Of a DNA stretch of 64,000 nucleotides, positions 53,583-62,306 are shown piece after piece. A model generated the notes under the pieces. That model did not search any database, was not told the DNA's origin, and worked only from the letters and a program-made list of their open reading frames with translations. Positions within the stretch are counted from its first letter, which is position 1. The number at the start of each line of letters is the position of its first letter. The translations under genes were made by a program, and so were the position numbers. The stretch covers positions 1 to 64,000 of the forward strand of contig NZ_AUJY01000011.1 in assembly GCF_000424465.1 (NCBI RefSeq). Reading direction: 5' to 3'. This DNA is from Butyrivibrio hungatei NK4A153. Its GTDB lineage: Bacteria > Bacillota > Clostridia > Lachnospirales > Lachnospiraceae.

Positions 53583-54158
53583 ATGAGATATATACTGGCA
53601 TCGGGGTCACCCAGACGCAAAGAGCTTTTGAGAAAGGTGATCGAAGACTACGAGATTCTTATACCGGAAGGTGAGGAGATCGCCGACTCAAAGGAGCCCG
53701 ATAAAATCGTCATGGAGCTTTCGTTCCGAAAAGCTTCAGAGATTTTTCATAAAATTTTTACGGAAGACGTGGTTGTAATAGGCGCTGACACAGTCGTATC
53801 ATATAATCAGAAAGTGCTCGGTAAACCTGCCGATAAAGATGATGCGAAGAGGATGATCGGGGAGCTTTCGGGCAACACACATCAGGTATACACAGGGGTG
53901 ACTTTATTTTTCAGAAAAGACGGAAAAGAAGATCACGTATCATTCTGCGAAGAAACTAATGTGGATGTCGTGAAAATGACTGATGAAGAGATTAACGCTT
54001 ATGTTAAAACTAACGAACCTGACGACAAAGCGGGAGCCTATGGGGTTCAAGGCTTGTTTGCACGTTATATCAGCGGTATTAAGGGTGATTATTACAATGT
54101 CGTAGGTTTGCCTGTGGCAAGACTCTACACAGAGATGAAAAGGAAAGATTTGTTGTAA
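53583..54158 (+). CDS. maf: Maf-family nucleotide pyrophosphatase, 191 aa
   Basis: The start MRYILASGSPRRKELLRKV at 53583 is the standard Maf beginning with the SxSPRR signature. ADTVVSYNQKVLGKPADKDD and DDKAGAYGVQGLFARYI follow. It hydrolyses non-canonical or canonical nucleoside triphosphates (dTTP/UTP type). The 12 codons before this Met are not conserved and were left out. AGG stands at a usable distance. Confidence 0.95.
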   Translation: MRYILASGSPRRKELLRKVIEDYEILIPEGEEIADSKEPDKIVMELSFRKASEIFHKIFTEDVVVIGADTVVSYNQKVLGKPADKDDAKRMIGELSGNTHQVYTGVTLFFRKDGKEDHVSFCEETNVDVVKMTDEEINAYVKTNEPDDKAGAYGVQGLFARYISGIKGDYYNVVGLPVARLYTEMKRKDLL

Positions 54159-54172
54159 TTGGAGGTTTTTTT

Positions 54173-54427
54173 ATGCATGAGTATGATGAAGCAGTATTGA
54201 GATGTTTTTTGGAGAATCAGGGACAGCTTTTTCCTGAGGACGTAGCAGAGAACATGGAAGAAGCGGAAGCTTTTTTGGAGGATTCGATGGCAGTTGTTGT
54301 CGACAGTCCTGATGAAGTCGAAGAGTATTTTGAGGAGTCGGGCGTTGACACTGAAGGTAGTAATGTACTTGAAGCTAATGAAGTTTTTGATATAGGTGAC
54401 GGAAGATATTTGATCGTTGAAGCATAA
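54173..54427 (+). CDS. Conserved hypothetical acidic protein, 84 aa
   Basis: TTGGAGG precedes the start 14 bases after maf. The protein (MHEYDEAVLRCFLENQGQLF start) is strongly acidic with two helices followed by a short beta segment (VFDIGDGRYLIVEA). Similar small acidic proteins occur in Lachnospiraceae next to maf, but no function is known to me. It probably belongs to one operon with maf and the following HAD gene. Confidence 0.7.
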   Translation: MHEYDEAVLRCFLENQGQLFPEDVAENMEEAEAFLEDSMAVVVDSPDEVEEYFEESGVDTEGSNVLEANEVFDIGDGRYLIVEA

Positions 54428-54444
54428 GGAGTAAGGAGTATTAA

Positions 54445-55272
54445 GTGAAGAGATCTGACAGAAAGATTTTTTTCTTTGACCTAGACGGCACTCTTCTTAC
54501 AACTAAAAAAGATATTTCACCAAGGACGATGGATGCCCTGAAGAAGTTCACGGATGCCGGTAATTATTTTTGTATAAACACCGGCAGGGCGATAGATAGC
54601 GCAAAAGCTGTCTATCGCGGACTGGGACTTAACTTTCAGGGTTCTTTTTTGTGTGGTTGTAACGGAACTGAGATATACAGTGTCGATGAGGAAAAATACG
54701 TTTATAAGACGGGTGTTCCGCTTGATCTGGTGCCCGTTATCATGGATATGGCAAAAAAGTTTGATATTCACTGCCATACCTACAATGATACGCATATAGT
54801 GACTTCCATGAATGACGAGTGTATGGACTATTACAGGAGGGTTATCAAAACGCCGCTTCTTATCACGGATGATGTGGTAAAAGAACTGCCATCTCCTCCG
54901 CCTAAGATGATAGCGATTGAGCTTCACGATAAGGTGAAGCAGGAGAATTTCCGTAAGGCACTCGATGAGGTTGTGGGCGATAAACTCACTCTTTTGTACT
55001 CAAGTCCGTATTATCTTGAGATATTCCCTAAGGAAGCGGGCAAGGGAAATGCTGTAAAGAGGCTTGCGGATATACTTGGCGTTCCTATCGAGAATACCTA
55101 TGCTGCGGGAGATGAAGAAAATGATATTTCGATGCTCGAGGCAGCAGGTGTCGGCGTAGCCATGCTGAATGGAAAGGATGCGGTCAAAAAAGTCAGCGAT
55201 GTTGTTACGACTTACGATAACGACCACGATGGACTTGCTGATATTATACTTGGTGCGATAATACAAACGTAA
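54445..55272 (+). CDS. Cof-type HAD phosphatase, 275 aa
   Basis: The start is GTG 54445 with AAGGAG upstream. Motif I FFFDLDGTLLTT, motif II NTGRA, and motifs III/IV KGNAVKRLADILG and GDEENDISMLEAAGVGVAM mark a HAD-IIB (Cof) phosphatase. These act on sugar phosphates or cofactor phosphates; the substrate is not predictable. It is the last gene before T7SS cassette 3 and its terminator. Confidence 0.92.
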   Translation: MKRSDRKIFFFDLDGTLLTTKKDISPRTMDALKKFTDAGNYFCINTGRAIDSAKAVYRGLGLNFQGSFLCGCNGTEIYSVDEEKYVYKTGVPLDLVPVIMDMAKKFDIHCHTYNDTHIVTSMNDECMDYYRRVIKTPLLITDDVVKELPSPPPKMIAIELHDKVKQENFRKALDEVVGDKLTLLYSSPYYLEIFPKEAGKGNAVKRLADILGVPIENTYAAGDEENDISMLEAAGVGVAMLNGKDAVKKVSDVVTTYDNDHDGLADIILGAIIQT

Positions 55273-55289
55273 TAATTTGATATTAGAAA

Positions 55290-55339
55290 AAATGGGACCT
55301 ATTAGCATATGGAGAGTAGCTAAATAGATCCCATTTTTT
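55290..55339 (+). terminator. Terminator hairpin related to the hairpin before cassette 1
   Basis: AAATGGGA with CTATTAGC pairs with GCTAAATAG and TCCCATTT around ATATGGAGAGTA, followed by TTTTTT. GACCTATTAGCATA here corresponds to GAACCTATTAGCATAG at 3342. It ends the HAD gene transcript and stands before cassette 3. Confidence 0.75.
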
Positions 55340-55343
55340 GTCG

Positions 55344-55372
55344 TTGATTTAGGTTATTTTGCGTGATAAAAT
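55344..55372 (+). promoter_or_regulatory. Promoter of T7SS cassette 3
   Basis: TTGATT (55344-55349), 17 bases, extended -10 GTGATAAAAT (TAAAAT 55367-55372) followed by GCTAA. It is the best-preserved of the three cassette promoters. Confidence 0.65.
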
Positions 55373-55426
55373 GCTAACACTTTATTAAAAATATTTTAAA
55401 ATTAGAAATATATATGAGGTGTAAAA

Positions 55427-55735
55427 ATGGCAGAAAGAGAAGTTTTTATAGACACAAATGTGTTCACGGGGATAGTTACGGATATTCAGAATGCAGCGGC
55501 AAGCTGTGAACTATCAGATTCTCCTCTTGGTAATCTTAAAGTCATGGAGGGGACTGAAGCGGGCAGAAAAATGAATAAGATCCTTATGAAGGTCTATGAA
55601 ACACAGGGTTCATATAAGCATGAAACCGCAGATTCGCTTCCAAGAGCCCTTCTTACATTAAGAGACAGCATGATCGAACAGGATAAGATCCTCAGCGATA
55701 GTCTTACTGTCGAAAAGATCGGAGGTAAGAAGTAA
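55427..55735 (+). CDS. Lap1-like small helical T7SSb partner protein, cassette 3
   Basis: GAGG precedes the start by eight bases. The 102-aa product MAEREVFIDTNVFTGIVTDI is the same family as 3699 and 11227 and is intact, ending with LPRALLTLRDSMIEQDKILS. Its partner Lap2-like gene and toxin are broken, so it is either a leftover or serves toxins encoded elsewhere. The stop overlaps the next start (TAATG). Confidence 0.65.
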   Translation: MAEREVFIDTNVFTGIVTDIQNAAASCELSDSPLGNLKVMEGTEAGRKMNKILMKVYETQGSYKHETADSLPRALLTLRDSMIEQDKILSDSLTVEKIGGKK

Positions 55736-55920
55736 TGGGGATTCATTCAGATATATCAAGATTACATCAGAAAATAAGAGAATGCGAGGAAGGCATTGCT
55801 GAGCTTGAAGAAGCACGAGAGTACATTGATAATAAATACCGGATAATTCAAGAGGATGCATATGAACCTGCGAAAAACTTTGATATAACCTGCGGTGAGC
55901 AGTTTAGAGGAAAAATGAAG
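55735..55920 (+). pseudogene. Truncated Lap2-like gene, cassette 3
   Basis: Homology to the Lap2-like proteins covers the first helix and the YEPAKNFDITCGEQFRGKM turn (about 60 residues), then stops. The frame runs on to 56013 as unrelated sequence. The second helix of the hairpin and the start of the toxin gene are missing, which indicates one deletion joining about 55918 to the toxin C-terminus. Confidence 0.7.
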
Positions 55921-55924
55921 ATTA

Positions 55925-56485
55925 TAAAAAATAGCTTATGGCTTTTTGAATGCAGAAGATCAACCTGTATCTCGTCGTGGTACACATTCAGAAGTAAGAA
56001 AGCAAGCTATTAAAGGCCCAATTAGCGGAGCACTGCCTAATCAGATGTCTACTTATATTACTTCCATGTGCGAAGATAAAGGGGTTACAGTTTCTTCAAA
56101 CTGGGATTATATTAAAGACTATGAGGCTGACTATCAAAACATGAAAAAGCAACTAAATGAGGGAGTTCCTGTTATCTGGGCAGTTAATGATTTCGGAGGA
56201 GAGAGTATTCCGTTTCACGAATATGATTCTAAAAATGGAGTATATGTGCATGATCCTCATAATGCAGTTGAAAAAGAGCGAAAAGGTGGTGGGGCATCAA
56301 GCCATTATGTTGTTGCGACAGGTTTATATGAAGAGTTTGATGATAATGGCGATAAGAGAAGAATGGTGGAAATTTCATCTTGGGGAAATAAATATTATGT
56401 TGATTATGATCAATATATTTATGTGGTTTCCCAAAATCCTTTAAATCAACCATTTTCCAGTGTTATGAATACCAAAATCAAGTAG
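55925..56485 (+). pseudogene. Orphan C-terminal toxin domain, papain/C39-like, cassette 3
   Basis: The open frame begins after the deletion point (readable from TAA at about 55923, TTG 55946) without its own LXG region. Residues include KGPISGALPNQMSTYITSMC, PVIWAVNDFGGESIPF, GGASSHYVVATGLYEEF and MVEISSWGNKYYVDYD. The His in SSHYVVATG and the SSWG segment resemble the His and Asn/trp regions of papain- or C39-like peptidase folds; the catalytic Cys part appears lost. It is probably untranslated or inactive. Confidence 0.6.
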
Positions 56486-56496
56486 AGGGATTGTTA

Positions 56497-57207
56497 ATGA
56501 ATAAAAAAAATTATTATTTCACGTCTATATTTCTTGCTATACTTATGTCGTTGACAGCATGCGGCCCAAGATTTTATAAAAATAGGTTTAATATAGGCTC
56601 ATCATACAAAAAATGGGTTAAAGAAATAGGGCTTTTTTCGCATGAGAATATAAATGTATGGAGATATGTAGAGGATAAAGGAAAAATAGAATTAGAAATT
56701 AACTATGATAATGGTCTGGAAGGGTATAAGGAATTAAGCGAAATAATTAATGCTCATAATAAATTTGTTGAGGAGAATCCGGATTATTTTCCTGATGATA
56801 TAGCAATAGATATTATAAACATAGATGGAAGCGAATGGATAAATTCTTTTTTTGGTAATTTTACGAAAGACGATATTTATCCGGCGGAATTAGGAATAAA
56901 TTGTAATTCAAAAATGCAATTCGTATCAATAAATATTGGCGAATGTTTGGGCGAAGAATTAGAGCCTACTGATGATATACATTTTTGTGTTCCGGTTGTT
57001 ATTTTAGGATGTGATTATGTTCCAAGTAATGAGGAGTATGCTTTTTTGACAGAGTTCGATAAAGCTGAGCAGATTATTTTTAGTTATGAAGATGACAATT
57101 ATGATAAAGATGAAGTAGGTAAAGCTATTAAGGCGTATCTGCCGAATGTAGAGATATATGAGTCGGTATATGACGGCGAGCATAGTCATTTGCAAAAGAT
57201 TCAGTGA
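56497..57207 (+). CDS. Putative immunity lipoprotein, 236 aa, cassette 3
   Basis: The start MNKKNYYFTSIFLA has GAGGGA upstream. A signal with lipobox LTACG (Cys about 22) makes it a surface lipoprotein. The rest is a soluble alpha/beta domain with no recognised family. Position behind the toxin remnant suggests it protected against that toxin outside the membrane. A broken paralogue with the same SACGPR signal follows at 57241. Confidence 0.6.
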   Translation: MNKKNYYFTSIFLAILMSLTACGPRFYKNRFNIGSSYKKWVKEIGLFSHENINVWRYVEDKGKIELEINYDNGLEGYKELSEIINAHNKFVEENPDYFPDDIAIDIINIDGSEWINSFFGNFTKDDIYPAELGINCNSKMQFVSINIGECLGEELEPTDDIHFCVPVVILGCDYVPSNEEYAFLTEFDKAEQIIFSYEDDNYDKDEVGKAIKAYLPNVEIYESVYDGEHSHLQKIQ

Positions 57208-57240
57208 TTTTACTACAGAAATAGAACATTGGCATAGAAG

Positions 57241-57498
57241 ATGGGGAAAAGAAATTTTTGTATTATACCAATATTAATTGTATTACTTGCTACATTATCT
57301 GCATGTGGTCCAAGAGTCTATATAAGATTTCCTGATTAGTACTCATATATTTCGGAGCATATTAAAGAAAGAGGATATCGTATTTTTCATGAGATTGTTG
57401 GAAGTGCCTATTTTACGGGAAGTAAGTCGGTCAGAAATGTCGAACTTTCTGTATATTTAGATGATGAACCTACAATAGATAACAGGAGAGATAAATGA
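57241..57498 (+). pseudogene. Broken paralogue of the immunity lipoprotein
   Basis: MGKRNFCIIPILIVLLATLS then ACGPRVYIRFPD repeats the signal and lipobox of the 56497 product. An in-frame TAG at 57337-57339 stops it at 32 residues. The frame then stays open for 52 more codons to TGA 57496-57498, overlapping the next start (ATGA). Most of the expected protein is missing. Confidence 0.65.
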
Positions 57499-58346
57499 GA
57501 GCGATTGATTTACATACACATTCAACATATTCAGACGGTACTTTTTCTGTAGAAGAGCTTATAGACAGAGCGCATGAGAAAGGACTTGCGGCAATTGCAC
57601 TGACCGATCACGACACGGTGGATGGCATAGATGAAGCTGTGAAATATGCCGCAGAGAAATATCCTGATCTTGAAGTGATTCCGGGCGTTGAGCTCTCTAC
57701 GGAAGGTGAAGGACGAGAAGTTCACATTGTGGGATTGTATATCGACAATCATGATAAAGAGTTTGTAAGCGGACTGAAAGATTTTATAGATTCAAGAACT
57801 GTCAGAAATAAGAAGATGTGTAAGAAGCTTACTGAAGAGGCTGGGATTCCCATTTCGTATGAGGAGCTTACCAAAGAGTTTCCGGATACCGTGATAACAA
57901 GGGCACATTACGCCAAGTTCATGGTGGACAGGGGATACGTAAACAGCAGAGCGGAGGTCTTTGACAGATATATAGGAGACCATTGCCCGTACTATGTCGG
58001 AAGAGAGAAGATAACTCCCGAAGATGCCATAAGGAGCATACTTAAGGCTAAGGGAGTTCCTGTTTTTGCCCATCCTATCTTGTGCAGATTCGGCGACGAC
58101 AGACTGGATGCGTTTGTGGGAAAACTTAAAGAGGCGGGACTTGTCGGCATAGAAGCTATTTATTCCACATATGAATTAAGAGATGAGAGACAGATAAAAG
58201 AGCTTGCGAAGAAATACGATCTTTTGGTAAGCGGAGGATCTGATTTTCATGGCGCAAATAAACCTGATATCGATCTTGGAACAGGCTGCGGAAAGCTGTT
58301 TGTTCCTGAGGATCTGCTTATACCTATAAAGGCTGCAAGAGGTTGA
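57495..58346 (+). CDS. PHP-domain phosphoesterase (RNase AM/YciV-like), 283 aa
   Basis: AGGAGAG, supplied by the upstream pseudogene, precedes ATG 57495. Metal-binding motifs IDLHTHSTYSDGTFSVEEL, ALTDHDTVDG, VIPGVELS, FAHPI and GGSDFHG are in order, as in the PHP enzymes that release nucleotides from short RNA 5' ends or 3',5'-bisphosphates. Length is normal. It is followed by a terminator that overlaps its stop. Confidence 0.93.
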   Translation: MRAIDLHTHSTYSDGTFSVEELIDRAHEKGLAAIALTDHDTVDGIDEAVKYAAEKYPDLEVIPGVELSTEGEGREVHIVGLYIDNHDKEFVSGLKDFIDSRTVRNKKMCKKLTEEAGIPISYEELTKEFPDTVITRAHYAKFMVDRGYVNSRAEVFDRYIGDHCPYYVGREKITPEDAIRSILKAKGVPVFAHPILCRFGDDRLDAFVGKLKEAGLVGIEAIYSTYELRDERQIKELAKKYDLLVSGGSDFHGANKPDIDLGTGCGKLFVPEDLLIPIKAARG

Positions 58347-58362
58347 CATTGCGGCCTTTTTT
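58328..58362 (+). terminator. Rho-independent terminator overlapping the PHP stop codon
   Basis: AAAGGCTGCAA pairs with TTGCGGCCTTT, followed by TTT. Confidence 0.8.
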
Positions 58363-58406
58363 GTGCTTTAATGGACTAAATTGCGAAAGTTAAGGGGGCT
58401 TTTTTT

Positions 58407-59786
58407 ATGAGCGAAAATACAAAGATACCTTATAAAATTTATCTTAGCGAGGACGAGATTCCCAAACAGTGGTATAACGTCAGAGCGGATATGAAGAATA
58501 AACCGGCGCCGCTTCTTAATCCGGCGACAATGAAGCCGATGAGCTTTGACGATCTTCGTCCTGTTTTTTGCGATGAACTTATTAAGCAGGAACTTGATGA
58601 CACAACTGCTTATATAGATATTCCGGATGAAATCCGAAACTTTTACAAGATGTACAGGCCCGCTCCTTTGGTAAGAGCATATTGTCTTGAGAAGGCGCTC
58701 GGAACTCCGGCTAAGATCTACTACAAATTTGAAGGCAATAATACGAGCGGAAGTCACAAGCTTAATTCTGCTATTGTTCAGGCATATTATGCCAAGAAGC
58801 AAGGACTTAAGGGCGTTACAACCGAGACCGGTGCAGGTCAGTGGGGAACGGCTCTTTCAATGGCATCTGCATATCTTGGAATTGATTGTAAAGTATATAT
58901 GGTTAAGGTTTCATATGAGCAGAAGCCTTTCAGACGCGAAGTTATGCGTACATACGGAGCAAGCGTAACACCTTCTCCTTCAATGGATACTGAGATCGGA
59001 AGAAAGATAAATGCGGAGCACCCCGGAACAACAGGTTCACTTGGATGTGCTATTTCCGAGGCTGTAGAAGTTGCAACCAAGACAGAAGGATACAGATATG
59101 TTCTTGGAAGCGTACTTAATCAGGTCCTTCTTCATCAGACTGTAATCGGTCTTGAGGCAAAGGCTGCACTTGATAAGTATGGAATAACTCCCGATATCAT
59201 CATTGGATGCGCAGGCGGCGGTTCAAACCTCGGCGGACTTATTTCTCCTTTCATGGGCGAGAAACTCCGCGGTGAAAAAGATTATCAGATCATTGCTATC
59301 GAGCCTGCAAGCTGTCCGAGCCTTACAAGAGGTAAATTTGCATATGACTTCTGCGATACGGGAATGGTATGTCCTCTTGCAAAGATGTACACACTTGGAA
59401 GTAACTTCATTCCTTCTGCAAACCATGCGGGTGGACTTAGATATCACGGCATGAGCCCTATTTTGTCACAGCTCTATCACGATGGTTATATGGAAGCAAG
59501 ATCCGTTGAGCAGACAGCTGTATTCGAGGCAGCAGAGCAGTTTGCAAGAGTTGAGGGAATTCTTCCCGCTCCCGAGAGCAGCCACGCTATCAGAGCGGCT
59601 ATTGATGAAGCTCTTAAGTGCAAGGAGACCGGTGAGGAAAAGACAATTCTCTTTGGCCTTACAGGAACAGGTTACTTTGATATGGTTGCATATCAGAAGT
59701 TCAACGACGGTGAGATGTCAGATTACATCCCTACAGACGAAGAACTTGAGAAGAGCTTTGCAACACTTCCAAAGGTAAATATTTAA
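58407..59786 (+). CDS. trpB2: TrpB2-type tryptophan synthase beta chain, 459 aa
   Basis: The PLP lysine lies in SGSHKLNSAIVQA (about residue 115), the serine-binding loop in TETGAGQWGTALSMASAY and the phosphate-binding loop in GCAGGGSNLGG. The extended N-terminus and 459-aa length mark the TrpB2 branch, which condenses indole with serine or phosphoserine without a TrpA partner nearby. No other trp gene is adjacent, so it probably salvages indole. Confidence 0.95.
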   Translation: MSENTKIPYKIYLSEDEIPKQWYNVRADMKNKPAPLLNPATMKPMSFDDLRPVFCDELIKQELDDTTAYIDIPDEIRNFYKMYRPAPLVRAYCLEKALGTPAKIYYKFEGNNTSGSHKLNSAIVQAYYAKKQGLKGVTTETGAGQWGTALSMASAYLGIDCKVYMVKVSYEQKPFRREVMRTYGASVTPSPSMDTEIGRKINAEHPGTTGSLGCAISEAVEVATKTEGYRYVLGSVLNQVLLHQTVIGLEAKAALDKYGITPDIIIGCAGGGSNLGGLISPFMGEKLRGEKDYQIIAIEPASCPSLTRGKFAYDFCDTGMVCPLAKMYTLGSNFIPSANHAGGLRYHGMSPILSQLYHDGYMEARSVEQTAVFEAAEQFARVEGILPAPESSHAIRAAIDEALKCKETGEEKTILFGLTGTGYFDMVAYQKFNDGEMSDYIPTDEELEKSFATLPKVNI

Positions 59787-59807
59787 AAAAGTAAATGCTT
59801 AAAATTG

Positions 59808-59850
59808 AGGCAAAAGTGATTTAGGATGATAAGTCACTTTTGCCTTTTTT
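59808..59850 (+). terminator. Rho-independent terminator of trpB2
   Basis: AGGCAAAAGTGA (59808-59819) pairs perfectly with TCACTTTTGCCT (59834-59845), followed by T. Confidence 0.9.
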
Positions 59851-59890
59851 GTTTATAATAAGAACTATTATTACTATAAGGAGGGTTCTT

Positions 59891-61054
59891 ATGGCGGCGT
59901 ATAATGACAAAAAATACAGAAATGTTTTTAGTGAGATCGGAAAAAGCAATGCTGAGATCGAAAAGAAGATCAAGGATGCGGTAGATACCTTTTTCTACGG
60001 ATCGGAAGAAGAGAGAATCTTTCATCCTGTAGGGGATGATATGGGATATCTCGAGGATACGGGCAATCACGACGCAAGGACTGAAGGTATGTCCTATGGC
60101 ATGATGATGTGCGTTCAGCTTGATATGAAGGAAGAATTCGACCGCATTTGGAAGTGGTCAAAGACCTATATGTGGATGAATGAAGGCGAGAACGAGGGCT
60201 ATTTTGCATGGAGCTGTAACGTTGACGGTTCCAAAAATTCAAACGGTCCTGCGCCTGACGGAGAAGAGTTCTATGCGATGGCTCTTTTCTTTGCTTCTCA
60301 CAGATGGGGCGACGGAGAAGGAATCTTTAATTATTCAGCAGAGGCAAAAGAGATTCTCAGGGCCTGCGTTCACAAGGGTGAGAACGGCAGAGTCGGTGCG
60401 CCTATGTGGAACAGGGACAATCATCTCGTTTTGTTTGTTCCGGGACACCCTTTCTCAGATCCTTCTTATCATCTGCCTCATTTTTATGAGCTTTTCGCAG
60501 AGTGGGCTTATGAAGAAGATAAGGAGTTCTGGCAGACTGCAGCCAAGGAGAGTAGAAAGTATCTTGTAAAGACCTGCCATCCTGTTACAGGACTTAATCC
60601 CGAGTATGGAAATTTCGACGGATCTCCTGTAAACGATCCCATGCCTTGGGACGGAAGTATTCACGGAAGATTCTTTAGCGATGCGTACAGAACAGCTGCA
60701 AATATTGGACTTGATGCGGAGTGGTTTGGCAAAGATGAAGGTCAGATCTCTGTTCCTCTTAAGATGATGAAGTTCTTCGGAACAGATATTGAGGCAATGA
60801 GATGCGTATATGAAATTGACGGAACAAGCCTTGAGCTTCCTGTTCTTCATCCTGTAGGACTTCTTGCAACAATGGCCCAGAGCGCACTTTCTGTTCCTTA
60901 CAGCAAGGAAAGCGGAAGCGATTTTGAAATCGCATCAAAGTGGGTTGAATGGTTCTGGAACCAGCCGCTCAGACAGGGAAAGAGAAGATACTATGATAAC
61001 TGTCTGTATCTCTTTGCACTTCTTGCTCTTTCGGGAAATTACAGAATCTGGTAA
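59891..61054 (+). CDS. GH8 reducing-end xylose-releasing exo-oligoxylanase-like enzyme, 387 aa
   Basis: The start MAAYNDKKYRNVFSEIGKS at 59891 has AAGGAGG upstream; there is no signal peptide, so it acts in the cytosol. HDARTEGMSYGMMMCVQLD carries the acid Glu (about residue 65), and MPWDGSIHGRFFSDAYRTA is a further GH8 family segment. GH8 Rex enzymes trim xylose from the reducing end of imported xylo-oligosaccharides, consistent with a hemicellulose-using gut or rumen bacterium. Confidence 0.92.
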   Translation: MAAYNDKKYRNVFSEIGKSNAEIEKKIKDAVDTFFYGSEEERIFHPVGDDMGYLEDTGNHDARTEGMSYGMMMCVQLDMKEEFDRIWKWSKTYMWMNEGENEGYFAWSCNVDGSKNSNGPAPDGEEFYAMALFFASHRWGDGEGIFNYSAEAKEILRACVHKGENGRVGAPMWNRDNHLVLFVPGHPFSDPSYHLPHFYELFAEWAYEEDKEFWQTAAKESRKYLVKTCHPVTGLNPEYGNFDGSPVNDPMPWDGSIHGRFFSDAYRTAANIGLDAEWFGKDEGQISVPLKMMKFFGTDIEAMRCVYEIDGTSLELPVLHPVGLLATMAQSALSVPYSKESGSDFEIASKWVEWFWNQPLRQGKRRYYDNCLYLFALLALSGNYRIW

Positions 61055-61401
61055 TTGAATCGGAATTAAAACTTTAAATAAATGAGTGCTGCAATCTTTA
61101 AGTAATTGTTTTTGCTTACCGATTGCGGCATTTTTTATATCATAGCAATCACTCAATCTGAGAATGAAAAAAACTAGGAATTTACACAAAAAACACTTGA
61201 TTAATTGGAGAGGAAATTGCTCGCAAGCAACTTTTTGTTTCCAATATGGGATATTATTTGATTTGAAGCAACAGTTGGCTATCTGATTTGTGCTATTATA
61301 TAAGGAGTGTTGTTAAGTCCGATGGAATGTGGCTTTGAGTTCATATGTGTGCTGCTGATGCAGGTGTGCTGTGGGGTGAACATTATATATATGGAGGTAG
61401 T
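61055..61401. other. Intergenic region with terminator after the GH8 gene
   Basis: AGTGCTGCAATC (61085-61096) pairs with GATTGCGGCATT (61121-61132), followed by T. A small hairpin TTGCTCGCAAGCAA with CTTTTTG stands about 61215-61235. The rest holds nothing recognised until TGGAGG before the next start. Confidence 0.65.
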
Positions 61402-61998
61402 ATGGAAAAAAAGAAGATTTTAGGCATTGCTTTGATGATAGTTTTTTGCGTATTGATGTGGGGAATATTCTTTATGCTTGGGATTAAAACAATCGGTGCT
61501 GTACTTGCTCCGATTGTCATTTGTCTGGTATGCTGGGGAGCAGGAATAGGTTATGAAAAGCTGCTTGAAAAAACAGGTGAAAGTAAGAAGGTTGTTGTAA
61601 CAATAGCTTTGCTTGCTTTTCTGGGCATTCTTTCAGTATTGTTCCTTTCCGAAGGAAAAGATATAGCCGGAAAGATAGTCAGCTTCTTATTCCCAAGCGT
61701 GCTTGGTGGAATGATATTTGCCGGAGGATGTCTTGGAGCCAAGTGCAAGAAGGACTTCAGTGAGAAGCTTGGCATGTTTAAAGGGATTGCAGCAGGCACC
61801 GGAGTGCTATTTCTCTTGCTTTATGTATTTGCGGTATTTAACCGGCATGTAATCGGGACACTTAATGATGTACTGCAGATGATAGTCTTTGGAGTAATCT
61901 TTTTTGCCGCAAGCTTTTGGGAGAAAACATCCGAATCCAAGAGCGATGATGAGGAAGAGAATGCAGAGGAAATAAAGGAGGATAAAATAAATGGTTAA
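61402..61998 (+). CDS. Hypothetical membrane protein with about five or six spans, 198 aa
   Basis: TGGAGG stands before the start MEKKKILGIALMIVFCVLMW; a reading 19 codons longer adds an unlikely N-terminus. Hydrophobic segments occur about residues 6-28, 32-50, 62-80, 90-110, 125-148 and 155-172, and the tail is acidic (ESKSDDEEENAEEIKED). No family is recognised. It overlaps the following Dabb gene by eight bases, suggesting coupled expression. Confidence 0.7.
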   Translation: MEKKKILGIALMIVFCVLMWGIFFMLGIKTIGAVLAPIVICLVCWGAGIGYEKLLEKTGESKKVVVTIALLAFLGILSVLFLSEGKDIAGKIVSFLFPSVLGGMIFAGGCLGAKCKKDFSEKLGMFKGIAAGTGVLFLLLYVFAVFNRHVIGTLNDVLQMIVFGVIFFAASFWEKTSESKSDDEEENAEEIKEDKING

Positions 61999-62293
61999 AC
62001 ATGTGATTTTATGGACACTTAAGGATGAGCTTTCTGCTGAGGAGAAGGTTTCTGTGAAGCAGGGAATTAAGGAAGGACTCGAAGCATTAAAGGGCAAGGT
62101 ACCCGGAATTGTTGAGATTAAGGTCAACATCAATGGACTTGCATCTTCAAACGCAGACCTTATGCTTGATTCAACATTTGAGAATGAGGATGCGCTTAAG
62201 AACTACGCAACTCATCCTGAGCATGTTGCAGTTGCCGATACCAAGGTAAGACCTTACACGAAGATCAGAAGCTGCCTTGATTATGAGGTATGA
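61991..62293 (+). CDS. Dabb (stress-responsive A/B barrel) domain protein, 100 aa
   Basis: MVKHVILWTLKDELSAEEKV, then LKGKVPGIVEIKVNINGLAS and LMLDSTFENEDALKNYATHP, closing with a CLDYEV end, follow the Dabb pattern (ferredoxin-like dimeric barrel with the central MLDSTFENEDAL). The role in bacteria is usually unknown. AAGGAG lies upstream inside the preceding gene. Confidence 0.92.
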   Translation: MVKHVILWTLKDELSAEEKVSVKQGIKEGLEALKGKVPGIVEIKVNINGLASSNADLMLDSTFENEDALKNYATHPEHVAVADTKVRPYTKIRSCLDYEV

Positions 62294-62306
62294 TATAAGT
62301 AATAGG

